A stretch of 17,394 bases of DNA from Bacillota bacterium (GCA_023436525.1 JAEZIW010000035.1:1-17394); one strand, 5' to 3'. Shown: positions 8,130 through 15,068, counted from the first letter of the stretch. Made by a program: numbers and translations. Notes: generated from the letters alone by a model not told the origin.

Positions 8130-9104
8130 ATGGCAAAGAACACGACACAGAGTTATGTCAGCAGAGAACAGATTGAACAGGCAAAACTAATGGACTTGCT
8201 TTCATATCTGAAAACTTATGAGCCGGATGAACTGGTTCGAATCAACTCGGACGCTTACACCACTCGTACACACGACAGCCTGAAGATATCAAACGGCAAA
8301 TGGTGCTGGTGGTCACGAGGTATTGGCGGCAGAAGCGCGCTGGATTATCTCATTAAGGTTCGTGGTATGGAGTTTGTAGAAGCTGTTCAGCACGTATGTG
8401 GCTGTACGCGATATAGCCCATTGCCGCCTGTGTATACAGTGAAACCACCGAAAAAGCCGCCGTTTGTTCTGCCAAAGCCCTCTGCCAATAATGAACGTGT
8501 GCTGCGATACCTGACCAGTCGCGGCATTGACCTAGATATATTGGCGTACTGCATCAAAACGGAACGGCTGTATGAGGACGAAAACCACAACTGCGTCTTC
8601 GTGGGATTTGACGGAAACGGTCAAGCGAAATACGCCATGTTGCGTAGTTCAAGCCCCGCATCGGTGTTTCTGAGGGAGGCAGATAGCAGCGATAAACGGA
8701 ACGCTTTTGCTCTGCCGTTCCATCAAGATGCGGACACGGTGTATCTGTTTGAAAGCGCCATTGATCTCCTATCATTCGCCACATTGCAAAAGAACGCATG
8801 GAAGGACTTAAATTACCTCTCTCTGTCGGGCGTTTACCAACCCAAAAAAATAATCGCTGAAACTCCTCTGCCTGCTGCCCTAGCGCAACATCTACATGAT
8901 TATCCCTATGTACGCCATATTGTCCTGTGCCTCGATAATGACGAGGCAGGCAGAATAGCTGCGCATACGATTTGCGCTTTACTGCCGGAGCGCTATATTA
9001 CGAAGCTGTTATTGCCGGTTAAGGGCAAGGACTATAACCACCAGCTTCAGATTGAGAAAGGGATATCGCCAGCCATCCGTATGCGGGGCGAGCCCGAAAG
9101 ATAA
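8130..9104 (+). CDS. DUF3991 / toprim-domain primase-like protein
   Basis: A 324-residue soluble protein of the DUF3991-toprim type common in Firmicutes conjugative elements, presumably acting on transferred single-stranded DNA, for example in primer synthesis. The N-terminal DUF3991 part (about residues 10-95) has the KWCWWSRGIGG segment (57-67). The toprim part shows the acidic glutamate in FESAID (E208) and the metal-binding CLDNDEAG (267-274, D269 and D271). No CHC2 zinc cysteines are present, which differs from DnaG. ATG 8130 is chosen because AAGGAG (8118-8123) lies 6 nt upstream; the in-frame TTG at 8124 touches the Shine-Dalgarno site. It is the first gene of the DNA-processing run ending with the relaxase. 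Enzymatic activity is inferred only from the toprim motifs. Confidence 0.9.
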   Translation: MAKNTTQSYVSREQIEQAKLMDLLSYLKTYEPDELVRINSDAYTTRTHDSLKISNGKWCWWSRGIGGRSALDYLIKVRGMEFVEAVQHVCGCTRYSPLPPVYTVKPPKKPPFVLPKPSANNERVLRYLTSRGIDLDILAYCIKTERLYEDENHNCVFVGFDGNGQAKYAMLRSSSPASVFLREADSSDKRNAFALPFHQDADTVYLFESAIDLLSFATLQKNAWKDLNYLSLSGVYQPKKIIAETPLPAALAQHLHDYPYVRHIVLCLDNDEAGRIAAHTICALLPERYITKLLLPVKGKDYNHQLQIEKGISPAIRMRGEPER

Positions 9105-9129
9105 TAAAAAAATTAAAGGAGAATTTTGA

Positions 9130-9942
9130 ATGAATGTGTTAATTGTTGAACCCATGAAGAAACCGTATATGAAGGACATTGACTCTGGTCTACATTCCTT
9201 GCAGCGGGAGGTGGGCGGGTACATCGAGGCGATATATCCGTATGAAGATTTGGTAGGGCTGGTTTGTAACGAAGAAGGAAAAATGGAAGGACTGCCGCTT
9301 AACCGCGCCATCTATAGTAAAAGCGGCGAGATGGTGGATATCATCGCTGGCACATTTCTCATCGTGGGATTGAGTGAGGATAACTTTTCGGAACTGTCCA
9401 GTGAGTTGGCCGAAAAATATGCAAAGCTGTTTGAATCGCCGGAACTGTTTTACTCGATGAACGGGCGAATTGAGGTGCAGAAGGGGGAAGCAACGGTGAC
9501 TGAGCCTGCACCGAAAGAAGCAGAGCAACAGGATGTGTCAAAGTCTATGAATGAAAGCTCCACGGGTACGTACTCATCTCAACGACAATTTTTAATCTAT
9601 CAGCTAAAGCGCTCAGATGATCTGCATGGTATCCGGTTTGAATCTTACGATTACCTCCAGAAAAACGGTTTCAAATGCGATATCCGTAATTACAATTTGG
9701 TCTATTCCGGTGATTTGAAGCCCAATGAAACGCTGGAGAATTTGTTCTATAAGTTCAATATGGAGCGTCCGGAGGATTTCAAAGGGCATTCACTGTCGGT
9801 AAGCGACGTGGTCGTTGTTAAAGAACGAGGGAAAAGCACTGCGCATTATGTGGATAGCATTGGATTCAAACAAGTTGATCACTTCGAAAAAAGCTCTGTT
9901 AGAACACCGGAGAGTCGAAATGCTCGTGACATTGAGAGGTGA
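9130..9942 (+). CDS. DUF3846 - YodL domain protein
   Basis: A 270-residue soluble protein with two domains recognised by pattern. The N-terminal DUF3846 (about 1-105) has VEPMKKPY, a VGGYIEAIYP stretch, LVCNEEGK and GLPLNRAI, then DIIAGTFLIVG. The C-terminal YodL domain (about 152-252) has FLIYQLKRSDDLHGIRFESY, NYNLVYSGDL and SLSVSDVVVV followed by AHYVDSIGFK. A charged, Glu/Ser-rich linker (about 113-148) joins them. The Shine-Dalgarno site AAAGGAG (9115-9121) is 8 nt before ATG 9130, and the gene follows the primase-like gene after 25 nt. Both domains are frequent in clostridial conjugative elements, but neither has an established biochemical activity that I know of. Position next to mobC and the relaxase suggests an accessory role in DNA processing or transfer. 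Confidence 0.88.
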   Translation: MNVLIVEPMKKPYMKDIDSGLHSLQREVGGYIEAIYPYEDLVGLVCNEEGKMEGLPLNRAIYSKSGEMVDIIAGTFLIVGLSEDNFSELSSELAEKYAKLFESPELFYSMNGRIEVQKGEATVTEPAPKEAEQQDVSKSMNESSTGTYSSQRQFLIYQLKRSDDLHGIRFESYDYLQKNGFKCDIRNYNLVYSGDLKPNETLENLFYKFNMERPEDFKGHSLSVSDVVVVKERGKSTAHYVDSIGFKQVDHFEKSSVRTPESRNARDIER

Positions 9943-9997
9943 TTTCTTTCCCGGCAGGTATGTTGGTGGGCAGCTCTGCTGTCTACTACCAAGCACT

Positions 9998-10039
9998 GAA
10001 TTTGTGTGACCACAAATTCGCTTGTAAGGGAGACCCTTA
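9998..10039 (+). other. Probable origin of transfer (oriT)
   Basis: In the 124-nt gap before mobC, two inverted repeats lie side by side. GAATTTGTG (9998-10006) and CACAAATTC (10011-10019) form a perfect 9-bp repeat with loop TGAC. TAAGGG (10025-10030) and CCCTTA (10034-10039) form a 6-bp repeat with loop AGA, followed by AACCCC. Inverted repeats just ahead of mobC and a MOBP relaxase are where oriT is usually found in such elements. The nic site is not identified from sequence alone; I would look for it in or just after the second repeat. Confidence 0.6.
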
Positions 10040-10066
10040 AACCCCAGCTGAAAAGGAGGTGAATTT

Positions 10067-10393
10067 ATGAGGAAGCGCGCGCATCGCATATGGGCGCATC
10101 TTTCTGATGACGAATTTGAAGCGCTCCGTTGCAGCGTTAAAAAGTCCGGTTTATCGCAGGAGGCGTATCTGCGCGCGCTCATCAAAGGTCGTGTACCGAG
10201 ACAGCCGCCGCCTGCTGACTATTACGCCATGATGAAGGAGCTTCGCGCTATCGGCAACCGCATCAATCAGATAGCAGCAAGAGCAAATGCTGTTGGCTTT
10301 ATCGATGCCGAACTATATGAAAGATATGTGCGCGAACTGCACGAGGCAATTCTGCGGATACAGGCGGCGGTCGTACTGCCGGAAAGGATATGA
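10067..10393 (+). CDS. mobC: MobC-type relaxosome accessory protein
   Basis: A 108-residue basic protein with the layout of MobC relaxosome proteins. The N-terminal part (about 5-45) resembles a ribbon-helix-helix DNA-binding domain (HRIWAHLSDDEFEAL, SGLSQEAYLRALI). The C-terminal helical part carries the typical LRAIGNRINQIAARAN segment. It would bind next to nic in oriT and help the relaxase load. AAAAGGAGGTG sits just upstream of ATG 10067. The stop at 10391-10393 is one base before the relaxase ATG at 10395, so the two are almost certainly translated together. It lies directly after the inverted repeats proposed as oriT. Confidence 0.9.
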   Translation: MRKRAHRIWAHLSDDEFEALRCSVKKSGLSQEAYLRALIKGRVPRQPPPADYYAMMKELRAIGNRINQIAARANAVGFIDAELYERYVRELHEAILRIQAAVVLPERI

Positions 10394-10394
10394 C

Positions 10395-11825
10395 ATGGCA
10401 ACTACAAAGATATGGGACGTGCGCGGTTGGATTGGCAAGGTAATCCGATATGCGGAAAACCCCGATAAAACGGAGAACCCCGAATGGAGTACTGCTGATT
10501 GTGAGCAACTGCAAGATGTCATGGAATACGCCATGCAGGATGCAAGCGAACGCGGCCTGGTCGATGTATTGGAATACGCGGCGGCAGATTTTAAGACAGA
10601 GCAGCGACATTTTGTATCAGGCATCAACTGTAACGTAGAGATCGCGCGACAGCAGATGATACTTACAAAAAAGCAATGGGATAAGGAGGGCGGCATCGTC
10701 GCCTATCACGGGTATCAGAGCTTTGCTTCAGGTGAGGTTACGCCCCAAGCTGCACATCGTATCGGTGTGGCGCTAGCAGAAAAGTTGTGGGGTGATCGCT
10801 TTGAGGTCATCGTGGCCACACACCTGAACACCAAATGCGTTCATAATCATTTCGTTATTAACTCGATATCATTCAAGGACGGCTTGCGGTATTACGACAA
10901 TAAAGCAAGTTACACACTCATGCGGCGTACCTCAGACGAGCTGTGCAGAGAAAATGCATTATCAGTTATATCCGACCCGAAATGCCGTGGCAAGCACTAC
11001 GCCGAGTGGAAAGCAGAGAATGAAGGACAGCGCACGTGGCGAAGTGCTATAAGCGAGGATGTAGATCAGGCTGTTTTGGTGTCAATGAGTTTTCAGGCGT
11101 TTATTCGCAGCATGAAGGAGAAGGGTTATGAGGTTGTCACCAGCGGCAAATACATGAAGGTGCGTCCGCAGGGCAAGGAGCGGTTTGTACGGCTTCACAC
11201 ACTTGGCGACAACTATACCGAGGAAGCCATTAAGCAGCGCATTCTCAAGCAGAGCATGCCGAAACGACATCCAAAAACTACTCCGCCCACTATCAAACGC
11301 GTAAAGGTTCGTGGAGATTTCAGGCTCTCTCGTGTCACATGGAAGGGGCTTCGAGCACTATACTTCTACTACTTATATAAGCTTCGAGAAGCACAGCGCC
11401 AGTCCGCAGGCAATGTGCCTTTTTTATTGCGCGAAGATTTACGACTTATGGACGCTATCTCGGAGCAGGCAAAATTTCTGCATAGGCATGGGATTGATAC
11501 CGAGGAACAACTCAATAGTCTTCGGGAAAACACAGAACGGCAGGTTGCTACTCTAACCTTCGAACGCAATGCGTTGTTTAAAGAGAAGCGCCGCACATAC
11601 GTCTTTGAGGATCGCATAGGGATAATTGGTAAGCAAATTAACGACCTATCCATAAAACTCAAATTGCTTAGGAAGGACTTGAAACTTTGCGATACTATTT
11701 TGGAACGATCAGTGGTGATAGCGGAGAAGCAGGCGCATTTGAGGCAACGACAGCTAGATAACAAAGGAAAAAAGAGCCCAGCTATATCAAAGATACCTTT
11801 TTTCGATTTCAAATCAAGGGGTTAG
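10395..11825 (+). CDS. MOBP-type relaxase / mobilization nuclease
   Basis: A 476-residue relaxase that would cleave one strand at oriT and stay joined to its 5' end. Candidate catalytic Tyr19 is in VIRYAENPDKT. The histidine triad motif is HLNTKCVHNHFVIN (H143, H150, H152), which binds the catalytic metal; the pattern fits Firmicutes MOBP relaxases. The second half (about 330-470) is basic and helical (TFERNALFKEKRRTY, LSIKLKLLRKDLKL), probably for DNA or partner binding. ATG 10395 is chosen over an upstream in-frame ATG at 10287 because it follows mobC by one base, has GGAAAGGA just ahead, and gives the family-like N-terminus MATTKIWDVRGWIGK. The radical SAM gene begins 7 nt after its stop. 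Confidence 0.93.
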   Translation: MATTKIWDVRGWIGKVIRYAENPDKTENPEWSTADCEQLQDVMEYAMQDASERGLVDVLEYAAADFKTEQRHFVSGINCNVEIARQQMILTKKQWDKEGGIVAYHGYQSFASGEVTPQAAHRIGVALAEKLWGDRFEVIVATHLNTKCVHNHFVINSISFKDGLRYYDNKASYTLMRRTSDELCRENALSVISDPKCRGKHYAEWKAENEGQRTWRSAISEDVDQAVLVSMSFQAFIRSMKEKGYEVVTSGKYMKVRPQGKERFVRLHTLGDNYTEEAIKQRILKQSMPKRHPKTTPPTIKRVKVRGDFRLSRVTWKGLRALYFYYLYKLREAQRQSAGNVPFLLREDLRLMDAISEQAKFLHRHGIDTEEQLNSLRENTERQVATLTFERNALFKEKRRTYVFEDRIGIIGKQINDLSIKLKLLRKDLKLCDTILERSVVIAEKQAHLRQRQLDNKGKKSPAISKIPFFDFKSRG

Positions 11826-11832
11826 GATTATT

Positions 11833-12972
11833 ATGTCGAATATAGGTAAATATGCTTTGTTTGAAGGGGTATATAAGATTATCATGTATTATCCAGAGAT
11901 AATAACGCCTATTATTAAAGTAACCGAATCATGCAATTACACATGCAAGTTCTGTCATTATTCAAATAATGGTCCTAATAAGTTCATGAATATTGATTTA
12001 TGTAAAGAAATAATTCTGCAATCAGTAATGTATAATTCATCATGCGGAAAAAACGTTATTAAGATTATATTTCATGGTGGTGAACCTCTCTTATGTGGTC
12101 TCGATTACTTTAATGAAATAGTTCAATTTGAAAAGGAGTTATGTAGAAATAAATATAAAGGTTTTTCGATATCTAATGGAATACAAACTAATGGATCACT
12201 TATTAGTAATGAGTGGCTAGAATTTTTTAAGAATAATGACTTTAATGTTGGATTCAGTTTTGATGGCGATGAAAGTCTTAACTTTCATTACTCAGATAAA
12301 AAGGAAAGTTTAAATAAAGTAATTTTGAACTATAAAGAGTCGAGTAATATATTGAAATGTGGAATTTTAAGTGTCATTACAAATGAGCATATTAATCGAA
12401 GTAGTGAGTTTTTTAACTTTTTAATATCAAACAATATACATCAATTAGGCCTTTGTTTTTGCTTTAATGAAATAAATAACTTAAGCATATCAAATAATGG
12501 CCTTAGTAAATTTTTATTAGAATTATTTGATCTTTATTTTTATGGTGATTATAAAATAAATATAAGAGAATTCAGGTGTATAATTGCCAAACTGCTTAAA
12601 AAAGATGTGAGTTTATGTTCTATGAATGAAAGAAAGAAGTGTGGATCTTATTTAACGTTTGATTCTATAGGTAATGTATTTTTTTGTGATATTGCATTCG
12701 ATAAAGCAAAAGCAATTGGAAATATGGATAATAGCTCAATATCAGAAATTATAATGAACGATAAGTATCAAATTGAAAGAACTACTTGTATGAATAATAT
12801 AAAAAATTGCGAATCAAATTGTAATCTGTTTTATATTTGCGGTGGTGGTTGCTATCGACAAGATATAATAATTGATGGAAAAGCACAAAACTATTTCTGT
12901 GATTGTTATAAAGAAATCTATAGCAATATAGAAAAAAAGGTTAACCATATGATGTCACACTATAAGATATAA
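11833..12972 (+). CDS. Radical SAM/SPASM peptide maturase (putative RiPP enzyme)
   Basis: A 379-residue radical SAM enzyme with a SPASM domain. The CxxxCxxC cluster is C34, C38 and C41 (CNYTCKFC). HGGEP (81-85) is the AdoMet-binding GGEP motif. The SPASM part has C270 and C285, then C326-x3-C330-x5-C336-x3-C340, then C356/C358, enough for two auxiliary iron-sulfur clusters. Such enzymes typically crosslink or otherwise modify a small peptide made nearby. Here the likely substrate is the 57-residue peptide at 13104. Only about 25 residues precede the core, so no separate RiPP recognition domain is fused. It begins 7 nt after the relaxase stop with a weak Shine-Dalgarno site (AGG at 11824-11826) and is probably carried on the relaxase transcript. 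A line I counted (12001-12060) is about 27% GC, far below the backbone, which marks it as foreign cargo. An anSME-like protein maturase is less likely given the neighbouring small gene. Confidence 0.9.
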   Translation: MSNIGKYALFEGVYKIIMYYPEIITPIIKVTESCNYTCKFCHYSNNGPNKFMNIDLCKEIILQSVMYNSSCGKNVIKIIFHGGEPLLCGLDYFNEIVQFEKELCRNKYKGFSISNGIQTNGSLISNEWLEFFKNNDFNVGFSFDGDESLNFHYSDKKESLNKVILNYKESSNILKCGILSVITNEHINRSSEFFNFLISNNIHQLGLCFCFNEINNLSISNNGLSKFLLELFDLYFYGDYKINIREFRCIIAKLLKKDVSLCSMNERKKCGSYLTFDSIGNVFFCDIAFDKAKAIGNMDNSSISEIIMNDKYQIERTTCMNNIKNCESNCNLFYICGGGCYRQDIIIDGKAQNYFCDCYKEIYSNIEKKVNHMMSHYKI

Positions 12973-13024
12973 CAAGCAAAAAGAATGAGTTAATATCCAT
13001 ATATTTAATATTTTAATATGCCTA

Positions 13025-13053
13025 TTGAAAAAAATAATTTAGTATTATATTAT
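13025..13053 (+). promoter_or_regulatory. Candidate promoter of the precursor peptide gene
   Basis: TTGAAA (13025-13030) is followed after exactly 17 nt by TATTAT (13048-13053), and TATACT overlaps just after it (13051-13056). This is a strong-looking sigma-A promoter placed 50 nt before the peptide start, so the peptide could be made in excess over the maturase. The region is AT-rich, so chance matches are possible. Confidence 0.55.
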
Positions 13054-13103
13054 ACTTAATATAGTTTTTACCACTAATATAATTCCATGTAAGAGGTGAT
13101 AGA

Positions 13104-13277
13104 ATGATTAACGGAACAGTGATTGAAAAAGAACCTGTTAATCTATATGAAGAAAAGACAGACATATCAACACAGTCAAATGGATTTTCTATTATTAAAG
13201 AATTAATGAATGATAATGTCCGCTCTGATCAATGGCAAGAGTATAGTGATTACACAGATTGGATTGATAAATGGTAA
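13104..13277 (+). CDS. Putative RiPP precursor peptide, 57 aa, aromatic-X-acidic core
   Basis: A short gene starting at ATG 13104, 5 nt after AGAGGTG (13092-13098), and ending at TAA 13275-13277. The product has 57 residues and no cysteine. Residues 1-43 are a polar, acidic, leader-like part with a short helix-like stretch (FSIIKELMNDN, 28-38). The C-terminus is WQEYSDYTDWIDKW (44-57): aromatic residues at 44, 47, 50 and 53, each followed two positions later by E46, D49, D52 or D55, then K56-W57 at the end. This is the shape of a leader plus core substrate for the radical SAM/SPASM enzyme that ends 131 nt upstream. Aromatic-X-X triplets are the unit used by radical SAM enzymes that form three-residue cyclophanes. 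The lack of Cys rules out sactipeptide or ranthipeptide thioethers, and no KxxxW pair fits the streptide type. No transporter or peptidase is adjacent. The precursor role is inferred from position, size and composition. Confidence 0.72.
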   Translation: MINGTVIEKEPVNLYEEKTDISTQSNGFSIIKELMNDNVRSDQWQEYSDYTDWIDKW

Positions 13278-13341
13278 AACATTTTTAATCTAAAGTAATG
13301 GTCAGAAATAAAAAATTATTTCACTAAGGCACAATCCAATT

Positions 13342-13370
13342 AAGACGTTTATTATTGAACGTCTTTTTTT
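13342..13370 (+). terminator. Intrinsic terminator between the RiPP cassette and pcfB
   Basis: AAGACGTT (13342-13349) pairs perfectly with AACGTCTT (13358-13365) around an 8-nt loop, with a run of seven T (13364-13370). It lies 65 nt after the peptide stop and only 15 nt before the pcfB Shine-Dalgarno site, repeating the terminator-then-gene arrangement seen at 1032 and 8084. Confidence 0.82.
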
Positions 13371-13401
13371 ATTTCTAAAACTACAGAAAGGAGTGATGTT
13401 A

Positions 13402-14187
13402 ATGACTCAAACAGGAGATGCGGCAGAACAGGTCGTCAGTATGGCGACTAATCTGACCGTAAAGGGGATTGAGGTAGCGACCAATCTCGCAGGCAAAGCC
13501 GCATTGTCGCTTGCCACATTCCTCATCGCGGCACTGAAGGACCAGAAGCGCACCAAGGGTAAGACGCGTATGCAGGCGTTCAACGGCAAGCCGACCAAGG
13601 TATTCGTCATCAAGACGAGCGAACTCAAACGCTTTGCGGAGGAAGCGCGAAAATATGGTGTGTTGTATGCCGCCGTGGTAAACCGTAAGCAGCCGGACGG
13701 CTTGTGCGACATCGTGGTGAACGCCAACGACGCGGCCAAGGTCAACCGCATCGCTGAGCGGTTCGCACTTTCCACCGTGGATGTGGAGAAAATCCGTGAG
13801 GATATCAAGAAGGCACGGGAAACTAAGGCAAAGCCCGATGCTGAAAAGGAACGCACTGCCCCGCCATCCGAAAAGACCGGACATACCATGGACGAGAGCA
13901 TGCTGGATGAACTGCTGAACGGCCCAAAGAAGACAGAGCACAAGCAGCCCACGGACATGTCAAACCCTACGAAGGCGGGGACGGAAAAATCGATTCCGTT
14001 CGTGCCTATCTTAAAAACCAAAGGAGATACCGCTGAGACCGTGCGTCCGTCTGTGCGCCGACAAATCAAAGAAATTAGGAATGAGCGACAGCAAAAGAGT
14101 TCCCCTGTCAAGGACAAGACACGACAGACCACTCACCAGCAGCCTGCGCGAAGCAGGAAAAATAAGAATTCATCGAAAGGACGGTAA
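13402..14187 (+). CDS. pcfB: PcfB family (DUF3801) conjugation protein
   Basis: A 261-residue protein of the PcfB/DUF3801 family, named from the enterococcal plasmid pCF10, where PcfB links the relaxosome to the coupling protein. The N-terminus has an alanine-rich helical stretch (GIEVATNLAGKAALSLATFL). It is followed by the family core (KTRMQAFNGKPTKVFVI; FAEEARKYGVLYAAV; DIVVNANDAAKVNRI; to about residue 125). The rest is a low-complexity, highly basic tail ending in RSRKNKNSSKGR, probably disordered. ATG 13402 is chosen because GAAAGGAG (13386-13393) is 8 nt upstream; GTG 13393 overlaps that site and ATG 13396 is only 2 nt after it. It opens the second backbone run and lies two genes before virD4, as expected for its partner. 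Confidence 0.87.
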   Translation: MTQTGDAAEQVVSMATNLTVKGIEVATNLAGKAALSLATFLIAALKDQKRTKGKTRMQAFNGKPTKVFVIKTSELKRFAEEARKYGVLYAAVVNRKQPDGLCDIVVNANDAAKVNRIAERFALSTVDVEKIREDIKKARETKAKPDAEKERTAPPSEKTGHTMDESMLDELLNGPKKTEHKQPTDMSNPTKAGTEKSIPFVPILKTKGDTAETVRPSVRRQIKEIRNERQQKSSPVKDKTRQTTHQQPARSRKNKNSSKGR

Positions 14188-14192
14188 ACCAC

Positions 14193-15068
14193 ATGGAGAA
14201 CTTCGACAATTTGTTTGAGAACCAAAGCTCAGGATTCAACAATGACCAGCCATTTGACAAGGAAGCCTGGGCGCAGCGTAAGCAGGCGGAACGTGCAAAG
14301 CTTTACGAGGCCATCGATGGTATGACGGACTTAACGTTTTCCAGCACCAAAACACTTTCTGATTATCTCGGTATGCAGTCGCGGCTCGGAAGGATAAGCG
14401 TGGCCAATACACTGCTGGTGCTGGCTCAGAAGCCGGATGCCACATATGTCATGAGCTTCGATGATTGGCACCAGCGCGGGCGCTCCGTCAAGCGTAACGA
14501 AAAAGCCCTCATGGTGCTGGAAGCCAACGGCGAATATCAGCGCGAGGACGGTACAACGGGAACCAGCTTTGATGCAAAGAGCGTCTTCGATGTATCGCAG
14601 ACGCAAGGCAAGCCGTTGCGCGAACGCGAGCAAGCATCCCTTCGCTCAAAGCTCAAGGCGCTGGTGACGGATACGCCTGTTCCCATCAATGTGACCGATT
14701 CGGTTTCACAGGATATTGGGGCGCTGTATTCGGATAAGGACAACACAGTCTATGTCGCCCGCAACATGGATGGCGAAGCGCTGTTTGCCCATATTGCCTG
14801 TGAAATGGCCCACGCCGAAAACACGACCGACGAGCCGTCACGAGATGCCTTCATTTCAAGCTGCGCGGCGGATATCGTCTGCCGTCGATATGGTATCTCA
14901 TATACCTCATCAAATGAACAGATACCCGACAGCGTAATAAGACTGGATACCGCCAGCAAGCGAGCGGTGCTGGGCCGTATCCGCGAAGCCGCCTGCGATA
15001 TCATGGAGCGCGTAGACAGGAACCTGTACGCCGAGCGGCAGCAGCAGAAAAACCAGCCGGAGAGGTGA
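14193..15068 (+). CDS. ArdC-like protein with degenerate metallopeptidase motif
   Basis: A 291-residue soluble protein resembling ArdC-type antirestriction proteins, which bind single-stranded DNA and protect incoming DNA. The N-terminal part (about 30-137) has VANTLLVLAQKPDATYVMS, WHQRGRSVKRNEKALMVLE and KSVFDVSQT, matching the ArdC N-terminal fold and, visibly, the N-terminus of the helicase at 1088. The C-terminal part (about 145-280) is metallopeptidase-like, but the expected HExxH reads CEMAH (C203, E204, H207), so zinc binding would be altered or lost. It starts 5 nt after the pcfB stop, with AAAGGA (14176-14181) ahead. Its stop overlaps the next start region in a TGATG arrangement. Confidence 0.8.
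   Translation: MENFDNLFENQSSGFNNDQPFDKEAWAQRKQAERAKLYEAIDGMTDLTFSSTKTLSDYLGMQSRLGRISVANTLLVLAQKPDATYVMSFDDWHQRGRSVKRNEKALMVLEANGEYQREDGTTGTSFDAKSVFDVSQTQGKPLREREQASLRSKLKALVTDTPVPINVTDSVSQDIGALYSDKDNTVYVARNMDGEALFAHIACEMAHAENTTDEPSRDAFISSCAADIVCRRYGISYTSSNEQIPDSVIRLDTASKRAVLGRIREAACDIMERVDRNLYAERQQQKNQPER

Noticed and set aside
9815..10009. 64-codon + strand frame running from the YodL gene into the oriT region
   Set aside because: Most of it overlaps the DUF3846-YodL gene in another frame, it has no good start context and no recognisable product.
10287..10394. Upstream ATG extending the relaxase by 36 codons
   Set aside because: The extension is out of frame with, and overlaps, mobC; ATG 10395 gives the family-like N-terminus and has a ribosome site.
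11311..11556. 81-codon frame inside the relaxase gene
   Set aside because: It is a shadow frame in the 3' half of the relaxase, with no ribosome site or family resemblance, unlike the tnpV case.
12998..13020. AT-rich imperfect inverted repeat after the maturase as a terminator
   Set aside because: Only about 5 bp pair cleanly, with no GC stem and no T-run; expected by chance in such AT-rich sequence.
13407..14132. Antisense open frame (241 codons) opposite pcfB
   Set aside because: It mirrors the pcfB coding frame; its Ser/Phe-rich composition is what the reverse complement of the Lys/Glu-rich gene gives.
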